Below are positions 35,509 through 42,593 of a DNA stretch of 64,000 nt, piece by piece (the stretch's first letter is position 1; each line of letters begins with the position of its first letter). The notes under the pieces are model-generated. The model ran no database searches. It was not told the origin of the DNA and worked only from the letters and a program-made list of their open reading frames with translations. The position numbers were made by a program, and so were the translations under genes. The stretch is from Paraburkholderia sp. BL21I4N1 (GTDB taxonomy: Bacteria; Pseudomonadota; Gammaproteobacteria; Burkholderiales; Burkholderiaceae): NCBI RefSeq assembly GCF_002973525.1, contig NZ_PVEN01000007.1, positions 124,001-188,000 on the forward strand, read 5' to 3'.

Positions 35509-35970
35509 TCAATCGAGCACGATGGAGACCAGCGCGAACGCGCCGAGCGCTGCCACGGCGATGGCAACCCAGAAGGCGAGATTCCATTGCGGGAGTAGAC
35601 CCTCGCGACGCAATGCGCCGACGCGTCGCGCGTGCTGAATCACTGCGGCGAGCAGGGCCAGGGTGCCGATCACGACCATCGCGGTTCCAACCTCGCGCGG
35701 TGACCAGGTTCCACCGAATCGACCCACGATCGGCGCACCGTTCTGGTTCGCCACGTATTCGAAAAATTTCGCTAGCGTGAAGCCGAAGCTGATCATCGAC
35801 AGGGACGTGCGCAGCCATGCCATCAGCGTGCGTTCGGCAGCGAGAAAGGTGCGCTCGACCGCCAGCGCGGTTCGCGCTCGCGTTTGCAGCGTGCCCTCGT
35901 CGGGCATCAGTGGCGCGGAGGGGTCTGTGCTGGGGATTACCGCATGTTCGCGGTCAGAAGGCGAAGTCAC
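35509..35970 (-). CDS. DUF202 (YidH-like) inner-membrane protein
   Basis: A 153-residue protein with the DUF202 signature LAAERTFLAAERTLMAW-like region (here VERTFLAAERTLMAWLRT, about residues 38-55) and three transmembrane helices. Function is not established in any member. The proposed start is GTG at 35970, 10 nt after the stop of the transporter gene and preceded by AAGG; the longer frame would overlap that gene. It is the last gene of a minus-strand run beginning with the FGE and sulfatase genes. Confidence 0.82.
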   Translation of the reverse strand: MTSPSDREHAVIPSTDPSAPLMPDEGTLQTRARTALAVERTFLAAERTLMAWLRTSLSMISFGFTLAKFFEYVANQNGAPIVGRFGGTWSPREVGTAMVVIGTLALLAAVIQHARRVGALRREGLLPQWNLAFWVAIAVAALGAFALVSIVLD

Positions 35971-35980
35971 GACATGACCT

Positions 35981-36844
35981 TCATAGCACGTTGGAGCAGC
36001 GCTTCGAGCGGCCACGCTGCCATTTCACGTAAGGAATGACCAGTACCGTACACAGGATCAGATACAGTGCGAGCGTGGGCGCGAACTGCTCACCGGGATA
36101 GTTCGCGGCAGAAATAGCCAGCGCAATGGCGGGATGCCGCGAGGCGGTCGACAGCGCCAGCACCGAAGCATGTTCGTGTGCCGGCCCACCGAGCCAATGG
36201 CCGATCAGCAGGCCGGCGACGATAAACGCCACGATCGCCGCTACGGTTGCCACGCTGCTGGTCGACCAGATTGCGTGCCACGTGCCGAGAAGCAGCACGA
36301 GACCGCCAGCAATCAGCAGCAGGGTGGCGATGCGGCGAACGGGCATGCCCAGGCGTGATGCGACCACGGGCATCAACCTGGCGACGACGAGCCCGGCTAT
36401 GAACGGCGCGACGATCATCGACATTACGATCTTCACGATCGTGGCGGGGCCCAGGCCTCGCGGAATCGCGAAGAGCCAATCGAAAAACGCGACCGAAACC
36501 GGGACCGTGATTATCGACACCAGCGCGAGCACCACGAGCAGACCGAGGCCATAGGGCGCGATCCCGCCTGCTTTCTTGTGCTTTTTCGGCAGCAGTGGCG
36601 GAATGGGCGAGATGGCTAGCGCGGTGAGCACGACTGCAGTGGCCTGTGGCAGACTCAGAAAATAGACGCAAGCCACCACGAGCAAGGGCATCGCCACCAG
36701 CATCCCAACGAGTGAGCGCAACAGAAGGCCTGGTCGATGGACGATATAAAACAGATCGTCCCGGTTCGCCTGCAGGCCGTAGGTGAAGACTGTTCCTGCA
36801 ATGGCCAACTTCAGCGCGAGAAGGATCAGAACCTTGGCATCCAT
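35981..36844 (-). CDS. Bile acid:sodium symporter-type (BASS-like) transporter
   Basis: A 287-residue inner-membrane protein with eight to nine predicted helices. It resembles the BASS/SBF fold in length and in paired polar crossover segments such as STASRHPAIALAISAANYP, typical of helix pair crossing in this superfamily. The first helix (LILLALKLAIAGTVFTYGLQA) and the repeat-like halves support this. The substrate is not known; an organic anion, possibly a sulfated or desulfated product of the neighbouring sulfatase, is only a contextual guess. It is 93 nt downstream of the sulfatase gene. Confidence 0.75.
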   Translation of the reverse strand: MDAKVLILLALKLAIAGTVFTYGLQANRDDLFYIVHRPGLLLRSLVGMLVAMPLLVVACVYFLSLPQATAVVLTALAISPIPPLLPKKHKKAGGIAPYGLGLLVVLALVSIITVPVSVAFFDWLFAIPRGLGPATIVKIVMSMIVAPFIAGLVVARLMPVVASRLGMPVRRIATLLLIAGGLVLLLGTWHAIWSTSSVATVAAIVAFIVAGLLIGHWLGGPAHEHASVLALSTASRHPAIALAISAANYPGEQFAPTLALYLILCTVLVIPYVKWQRGRSKRCSNVL

Positions 36845-36937
36845 GGCTTATCCGGGTGTCGTGGCAGCAACAGGGGCGGGCGACGTCAGTGAGAACGTCG
36901 CCCGGGTTGGCCACGCGCGAGGCGCGAGGTGGAGCGA

Positions 36938-38449
36938 TCAGCGATGGCCGCCACCCGCCGCGTCCATCATCTTTTCGATCACCTGATCCACGCCGAAACT
37001 CGCCGCTTTTTGACGCGGCGGGTATTCCTTGAACGTCCGCAGGAATTCGGCCACGCCGGCCTGCGCGGGCACGAGAATAAAAGTGTGATCGAGCAGCCAG
37101 TCGTAATACGTGTTGGAGGTAATGTCCGCTCGCTCGTAGGGGTCCGTGCGCAAGTTGAAGATCTTCGGCACGCGCAGGGTCACGAGCGGCTCGGCCCAAA
37201 TCCGCAAGGTGCCTGCGGCACGTTGTTCCATAAAGACGACTTTCCAGTTGTCGTAGCGTAGGCAGGCGAGATCGCCGTCATCGGTAAAATAGTAGAACCC
37301 CTGTCGCTCCGATTTCTTTGCCCGGCCGGTGAAGTAGGGCATCAGGCTGAAGCCGTCCAGATGCACCTTGAAGCTCTTGCCGTTGGCTTCGAAGCCCTTT
37401 TTCAGTTTTTCCTTGATGTCTGCTTCACCTGCGGCGTCGACGATGGTGGGCAGCCAGTCGAGATGGCTCACGATGTCATTGCATACCGTGCCCGGTTCGA
37501 TCACGCCGGGCCAGCGCACGAGACAGGGAACGCGGTATGCACCTTCCCAGTTCGAATTCTTTTCGTTGCGAAACGGCGTCATCCCGGCATCGGGCCACGA
37601 ATTCATGTGCGGACCGTTGTCGGTGCTGTACATGACCATCGTATCGTTCGCGATGCCCAGTTCGTCGAGGAGCGCGAGCATCTCGCCGATATGCCTGTCG
37701 TGCTCGACCATGCAGTCGTGGTACTCCGATTGCCAGCGTCCTGCCTGCCCGCGAATGCGGTCTTCGATATGCGTGCGAAAGTGCATATGCGAGGTGTTGA
37801 ACCAGACGAAGAACGGCTTGTCTTCCTTGTGCGCCTTCTGAATAAATTCCTTGGCCGCCGCGATAAACTCGGTATCCACGGTTTTCATCCGGTCGCGCGT
37901 GAGTGGCCCCGTGTTGTCTATCTTCTGGCCGCCTTTGCCGTCCGACCAGCAATGCAGCACACCGCGCGGGCCGTATTTCTTGCGAAAATCCGGGAATTCC
38001 TTGGCATCCGGGTAGTCGGGCAATTCCGGCTCTTCTTCGGCATTCAGGTGATAGAGATTGCCAAAGAACTCATCGAAGCCGTGCATCGTCGGAAGGTGTT
38101 CATCACGATCGCCGAAGTGGTTCTTGCCAAACTGGCCGGTGCTGTAACCGAGACCCTTGAGCAACTCCGGAATATTCGGATCTTCCGCGCGCATGCCGAG
38201 CGGTGCACCGGGCAGGCCGACCTTGGTCAAACCTGTGCGCAAACCGCACTGTCCCGTGATGAACGAGGCGCGTCCCGCCGTGCAACTCTGTTCGCCGTAG
38301 TAGTCCGTGAACACCATGCCGTTTTCGCCAATGCTGTCGATGTTCGGCGTGCGATACCCCATCAGTCCTTTCGTGAAGATGCTGAGATTGGACTGGCCGA
38401 TGTCGTCGCCCCACAAGATCAGAAAGTTGGGTTTCTTCTTGTCCGCCAT
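36938..38449 (-). CDS. Type I (formylglycine) sulfatase
   Basis: A 503-residue arylsulfatase-like hydrolase. N-terminal metal ligands are in WGDDIG (D15, D16); the active-site motif is C56-T-A-G-R in EQSCTAGRASFITG, a variant with Ala where the classical signature has Pro; later ligands are in YSTDNGPHMN. There is no signal peptide, so the enzyme seems cytoplasmic. The start ATG has AGGAGA 5 nt upstream. The FGE gene lies directly upstream, which strongly suggests that this Cys is converted to formylglycine. The sulfate ester substrate is unknown; related proteins are annotated simply as arylsulfatases. Confidence 0.9.
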   Translation of the reverse strand: MADKKKPNFLILWGDDIGQSNLSIFTKGLMGYRTPNIDSIGENGMVFTDYYGEQSCTAGRASFITGQCGLRTGLTKVGLPGAPLGMRAEDPNIPELLKGLGYSTGQFGKNHFGDRDEHLPTMHGFDEFFGNLYHLNAEEEPELPDYPDAKEFPDFRKKYGPRGVLHCWSDGKGGQKIDNTGPLTRDRMKTVDTEFIAAAKEFIQKAHKEDKPFFVWFNTSHMHFRTHIEDRIRGQAGRWQSEYHDCMVEHDRHIGEMLALLDELGIANDTMVMYSTDNGPHMNSWPDAGMTPFRNEKNSNWEGAYRVPCLVRWPGVIEPGTVCNDIVSHLDWLPTIVDAAGEADIKEKLKKGFEANGKSFKVHLDGFSLMPYFTGRAKKSERQGFYYFTDDGDLACLRYDNWKVVFMEQRAAGTLRIWAEPLVTLRVPKIFNLRTDPYERADITSNTYYDWLLDHTFILVPAQAGVAEFLRTFKEYPPRQKAASFGVDQVIEKMMDAAGGGHR

Positions 38450-38552
38450 GGAAATCTCCTATTCATGAAGCCACCGTCGCCGGCAGCGGATCTCGACGCG
38501 CCAGTCGTCGACAGGTCTGCGAGAGGATTGTCCTTCTGTCCATCAACCAGCT

Positions 38553-39545
38553 TCAGAATCGATCCGAAATAGAATCGCGAACTACACAACGAAAACCGAC
38601 GTGGCAGATGGACGTGTCGAGCGGCTGCGCCATCCTGGCGGCGGGTCTGTAGCGCCTGCAGTAGTTCGGCGCGCACAGGAATGACCCGCCTTTAGTCACC
38701 TTGCGCGCGATCGCCAATTGCGGCGTGTGCGAATCGACGCTAGCGTCGCGCGATCCGCCGCGGGGGTTATCCAGCGTGCAGCACGTTTTCACGATCTTCG
38801 CGTGTTCCTGATACCAGTCGCTGGTCCACTGCCATACGTTGCCGGCCATGTCGTAGAGCCCGTAACCATTCGTCGAGAACGAACCTACGGGCGCGGTCCA
38901 CTCGTAGCCGTCTTCCAACAGGTTCTGCCACGGGAATTCGCCTTGCCACGTGTTCGCCATCTGTTTGCCGCCAGGTGTGAACTCATTACCCCAGACGAAC
39001 TCGGCCGCATCGAGACCACCACGCGCGGCAAATTCCCACTCCGCTTCGGTGGGCAGGCTCTTGCCTGACCAGTGCGCATAAGCTTGCGCGTCTTCGTACG
39101 TAACGTGCACGACCGGATGGTCCGCAAGTCCTTCAAGCGAACTGCGCGGTCCACGCGGATGACGCCAGTCGGCCCCGCGCATATAAGTCCACCAGTTGAA
39201 GTGATTGCGTAAGTCCACTCGACCCAGCGGCCTCGCGAACACGACCGAGGCCGGCTCCAGCATTTCGGGCAGCGCACCTGGATAGTCTTCGGGATTGGCT
39301 GGTCTTTCGGCGGTCGTCACGTGGCCGGTCGCCCTGACGAATCGCTCGAATTCGGCGTTTGTTACCGTGTGGCGATCCATCAGGAAGCCGCCGACACGCA
39401 CTTTGTGCGTGGGCGCTTCCTCGGGATAGTGCTTGTCCGAGCCCATGACGAAAGTGCCAGCAGGGATGCGAACCATGCCGGCGGGTGCGTCGGCCGAGGC
39501 GGTGTGGGTCGTGTCGCCGATCGCTCCGACTGAAGGTTGGACCAT
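38553..39545 (-). CDS. Formylglycine-generating enzyme (sulfatase-maturating, SUMF1 family)
   Basis: A 330-residue FGE-sulfatase domain protein that oxidises the active-site Cys of type I sulfatases to formylglycine using copper and oxygen. Typical segments are IPAGTFVMGSDKHYPEEAP, LPTEAEWEFAARGG, YGLYDMAGNVWQWTSDWY and the C-terminal KGGSFLCAPNYCRRYRPAAR, whose two Cys (291 and 296) match the catalytic pair of true FGEs; HVGFRCV closes the fold. The ATG at 39545 is used; a TTG two codons upstream has a better spaced GAGG. The adjacent sulfatase is the evident client, and BetC may be another. Motif copy C is 136 nt upstream. Confidence 0.92.
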   Translation of the reverse strand: MVQPSVGAIGDTTHTASADAPAGMVRIPAGTFVMGSDKHYPEEAPTHKVRVGGFLMDRHTVTNAEFERFVRATGHVTTAERPANPEDYPGALPEMLEPASVVFARPLGRVDLRNHFNWWTYMRGADWRHPRGPRSSLEGLADHPVVHVTYEDAQAYAHWSGKSLPTEAEWEFAARGGLDAAEFVWGNEFTPGGKQMANTWQGEFPWQNLLEDGYEWTAPVGSFSTNGYGLYDMAGNVWQWTSDWYQEHAKIVKTCCTLDNPRGGSRDASVDSHTPQLAIARKVTKGGSFLCAPNYCRRYRPAARMAQPLDTSICHVGFRCVVRDSISDRF

Positions 39546-39680
39546 AGTCAATCAGGACCTCGAATGGGTGCAGGAAAGCGATGCAGGCGGGTGCGTTGGA
39601 CAGACATGCCGTGTCCCACTTGGCCGGCGGGAACCAGGCGACATAGCGAGTTTCATTATCCGGGTGCCCGCACGGTTCGG

Positions 39681-39720
39681 CTATCGGGGGAAAGGGCAAC
39701 GAAATTGCCCTTTGGGGCAA
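39681..39720 (-). promoter_or_regulatory. Island motif, copy C (upstream of FGE/sulfatase operon)
   Basis: Box CTATCGGGGGAAA (39681-39693), GGGCAA (39694), 5 nt, TTGCCC (39705), 4 nt, GGGCAA (39715-39720). The first 19 bases are identical to copy A. The last two half-sites are in a perfect 12-bp inverted repeat. It is oriented with the box towards the FGE gene. The rest of the 281-nt spacer shows nothing else. Confidence 0.75.
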
Positions 39721-39826
39721 TTTCGTGAGATGGACACGGTTCTCTGTCGCGTAAATGGCTGTCGCTAACGACGTGATCTTCTGCTTTACGAACTCGCATG
39801 CAGACGGCGCGACGCGAGCGGCGAAA

Positions 39827-41044
39827 TCAGAGTAGTGTTTTGAGCACCTTTGTCAGAATGCTGTGTAGCGGTAATTGCATGGCCACGACGAACAGCATGG
39901 GCACTATCGCTGGCACGACAATCGCGCTCAGGCCCAACTTGCCAACAGGGATTGCAAGCATGCTCCGAATCGCCTGATAGACCGCCTGCACATCAGCCAC
40001 CGGTCCCAACTCGGGTGCATCCAAAATGTCCGGCGTGCCGACATCTTCTTTCAGAATCCAACGGCGATGCACGAGACGCCCGTGACGCCCGACCAGACTT
40101 CCATAGCTAAAAACGGCGTCACGTTTGACGTTGCCGAGCGTCACGGCGAGTGGCATGAAGGGTATGAGAAAGATCACGATCAGCATGACGGCAGTGGCAA
40201 TCAACTCGCCCTTGATCTCGGTGACGTTCACGCCGTGATACATGACTTCGTGCGCAAACGAGGCTGCAACGACCGCAGACAGCGCAAACGCGACCGGACT
40301 GAAAATAAACATCAGGCGCTCGACAAAACCGACGCCTGCGACGCGATCCGGATGCACAGGAGCGAACGCGAGCGGGAATCGAGCCAGTTTAAAAAACAGC
40401 ACGAAGATGAGGCATGCGCGCCAGAACCACGCGAGGAGCAGCATCGTAAAGAGTGGGCGGACAATGAGAATGAACCACCAGCCGCCAAAGGTGAGGGCGC
40501 CCGGCACGTCGCCGGAGTGAGCCGGCCAGCTCACGTCGTCGATCTGTTTGAGGAAGGCGGAGGCGGTGGTCCAGGCAATCACGGCGCCGGCGATGAGCAC
40601 CCACGGCAAGGTGAGATTCCTGAGACGGACGACGCTTGCGGTAAGTTCGCGGAACTGCGCTAATGTCTCGCTGGTGACGAGTCCCGCTTCGACGAAGTGA
40701 CGCAAGAGAGGTGGCATCAGCTTTTGCGCCACACCTTCCGCGATGACGAACAAGGGAATCGCGACCAGACAGCGCACGTGAATGCCGAAATGAGCCAGCA
40801 GCGTGTCGCCGTCGGCACCTCTCGATGCGCGACCGGTGAGCACCGCCCAGATCACGATCGGCAGCCAGCAAATGGCGCCAAAGATCAACGCGCGGCGCAC
40901 GGTCCCCATTCCATTGCGCGGAATCCGGCCGAGCCGGCGTTGCAGGTGGAACGCCGGGTCGTCATGCACGAGCGACAGATCGATCCCAGCCAGATCGGCC
41001 GCCGGGCCCGGCGCGCTGGAACAGTTTTCTTCTGCGGCGGCCAT
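39827..41044 (-). CDS. Uncharacterised multi-spanning membrane protein
   Basis: A 405-residue inner-membrane protein with about six to seven predicted helices, including RALIFGAICWLPIVIWAVL (about 50-68), LPWVLIAGAVIAWTTASAFL and a late helix near the C-terminus (VPAIVPMLFVVAM). A conserved-looking polar stretch FKLARFPLAFAPVHPDRVAG lies in a cytoplasmic loop. I do not recognise a named family. It starts 30 nt after the stop of the YSC84-like lipoprotein gene on the same strand and is probably its operon partner under motif copy D. Confidence 0.75.
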   Translation of the reverse strand: MAAAEENCSSAPGPAADLAGIDLSLVHDDPAFHLQRRLGRIPRNGMGTVRRALIFGAICWLPIVIWAVLTGRASRGADGDTLLAHFGIHVRCLVAIPLFVIAEGVAQKLMPPLLRHFVEAGLVTSETLAQFRELTASVVRLRNLTLPWVLIAGAVIAWTTASAFLKQIDDVSWPAHSGDVPGALTFGGWWFILIVRPLFTMLLLAWFWRACLIFVLFFKLARFPLAFAPVHPDRVAGVGFVERLMFIFSPVAFALSAVVAASFAHEVMYHGVNVTEIKGELIATAVMLIVIFLIPFMPLAVTLGNVKRDAVFSYGSLVGRHGRLVHRRWILKEDVGTPDILDAPELGPVADVQAVYQAIRSMLAIPVGKLGLSAIVVPAIVPMLFVVAMQLPLHSILTKVLKTLL

Positions 41045-41074
41045 GTGCGATTACTGACTTGCCCCAAAAGGCAC

Positions 41075-41668
41075 TCAGATTTTTAGCCGTGAAACTTTCG
41101 TTCCTGCCAGGGAGACGTCGGCCATCAAGCCGGTGTTTGCCAGCACGAACGCTTCAACAGGGGCAGTAGCCGTAGTTGTATCGATTGCTCCGTTGGCGCC
41201 GACCTTCAAGAGTGCAACCGATGCATCGCCACCGGCGGACCAACCGTCTGAACTGCGGAAACTGTCCAGTGCGTCCTGGGTCATGAACAGAAAAATGATG
41301 GCCTTGGACTGAGCACCGGCCTGAAGTCCGAACGAACCAGAAACGGTGCTGTAATAGCCGGCCGTGCTGTCCGCGACGCGCAGTGATCCTTCGCCATACT
41401 GTCCACCGACAATAAACCCGACTTGCAACACCTTCGGAAACACAAGTACGCCCCGCGCTTTCGATACGAGTTCGCGTGAGCCGATAACGGTTGAATATAG
41501 CCGCGACATCGTGCCGTTCACGTCGGCATCGATCGATTGACGCTTTGACATGTCCGTTGCCGCCGAGTCGTGCGACGCGGACGACGTCGTACACGCGGCG
41601 AGTACCAGTGCACCGACTCCAACGCCAACCGATACCGCGGTGATCGAAAGAAAATCGCGTCGATGCAT
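41075..41668 (-). CDS. YSC84-like (SYLF domain) lipoprotein
   Basis: A 197-residue exported lipoprotein. The N-terminus MHRRDFLSITAVSVGVGVG resembles a twin-arginine-style signal and ends in the lipobox LAAC (Cys 26). The mature part is a SYLF/YSC84 lipid-binding domain: KARGVLVFPKVLQVGFIVGGQYGEG, then SGSFGLQAGAQSKAIIFLFM. YSC84-type domains bind phosphoinositides in eukaryotes; the bacterial role is unknown. The start at 41668 avoids a 26-residue basic extension without ribosome site. Motif copy D lies 108 nt upstream. Confidence 0.85.
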   Translation of the reverse strand: MHRRDFLSITAVSVGVGVGALVLAACTTSSASHDSAATDMSKRQSIDADVNGTMSRLYSTVIGSRELVSKARGVLVFPKVLQVGFIVGGQYGEGSLRVADSTAGYYSTVSGSFGLQAGAQSKAIIFLFMTQDALDSFRSSDGWSAGGDASVALLKVGANGAIDTTTATAPVEAFVLANTGLMADVSLAGTKVSRLKI

Positions 41669-41775
41669 GGCCGTCTCCCGCAGGGTTGTCGATACTGAAC
41701 GCCGTCGCCGAATAACGCAACGGCGTGCTTCGCATACTTGACACACTGGATTGTTGTCGATGGTGTAGCTTCACG

Positions 41776-41815
41776 CTATAGGGATTTGAGGCAATCGACT
41801 TGCCCCGGAGGGCAA
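41776..41815 (-). promoter_or_regulatory. Island motif, copy D (upstream of YSC84-like lipoprotein gene)
   Basis: Box CTATAGGGATTTG (41776-41788), AGGCAA (41789), 5 nt, TTGCCC (41800), 4 nt, GGGCAA (41810-41815), aligning without gaps to copies A-C; the first half-site has one change. A perfect 10-bp inverted repeat surrounds the last two. The remaining spacer up to the regulator gene at 41970 is otherwise empty. Confidence 0.72.
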
Positions 41816-41969
41816 GTCGTTGGCAGGGCCCGAGTTTTCCTGGCCCTTTCTTTTATTGAATTGCTTTCGACTCGGAAGGTACCGACCGAAACCGGGTTCC
41901 ACCTCGCGATGTTGTCGGAATTATTCATGGAAAGTTGACCCACTCATCGAGAGAAGAGCTTGCGCTGAT

Positions 41970-42593
41970 TCAGAACGGTACTTGCATCCGCACCAGCGGT
42001 TCAGCCAGTATCACAAGTTCGGCTAGCGAGTGAGCATGGAGTTTATTCATGAGATCTGCCCGGCAGGTTTTGACAGTTCGCTCGCTGACCGCAAGCTCAG
42101 CAGCGATCTGCTTGTTCAGCCGGCCGGCGACAATGCCGCGCAGTACCACCTGCTCGCGCGAACTCAAGGCTGTCTTAAGAGGCTGGTCATCTGCCACGGC
42201 CGGAGACGACGACGGCGTTGCACCAGCGAGAGCAGTTTCGATAGCGGCCAGAAGTGCCTGCGAGTCGATCGGTTTCAGGAGGAAATCGCTCGCACCGGCT
42301 TTGATGGCCATCACTGTTTTGGGAATATCATGGTGCGCGCTGATAAAAACAATGGGCATCTCGTTCCCCAGTTTATGCAGCGCACGTTGCAAATCAAGAC
42401 CACCTGGCCCAGGCATTTCGAGATCCAGCAATAGGCACGCCTTTGACGTATCGGGTGTTGATACGAGAAAATCCCCCGCTGCAGGATAACTTTTTACGGT
42501 GTAGCCAGCGTGAGTCAAAAGGCGTGTCAACGCGGTACATATAGTAGGGTCATCGTCAACGACGTGGACGACGGCATCGACATGATCGCTCAC
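41970..42593 (-). CDS. FixJ/NarL-type response regulator
   Basis: A 207-residue two-domain regulator. The receiver has acidic residues D13-D14-D15, phospho-acceptor D57 (LLLDLEMPG) and K107 (LLKPID); the output is a LuxR-type HTH (about 142-205: LSSREQVVLRGIVAGRLNKQIA, RTVKTCRADLMNKL). The start overlaps the sensor kinase stop by 4 nt, so the two form an operon. FixJ-family proteins bind inverted repeats, and this is the only complete DNA-binding regulator in the island, which makes it the leading candidate to recognise the 40-bp motif. Confidence 0.92.
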   Translation of the reverse strand: MSDHVDAVVHVVDDDPTICTALTRLLTHAGYTVKSYPAAGDFLVSTPDTSKACLLLDLEMPGPGGLDLQRALHKLGNEMPIVFISAHHDIPKTVMAIKAGASDFLLKPIDSQALLAAIETALAGATPSSSPAVADDQPLKTALSSREQVVLRGIVAGRLNKQIAAELAVSERTVKTCRADLMNKLHAHSLAELVILAEPLVRMQVPF

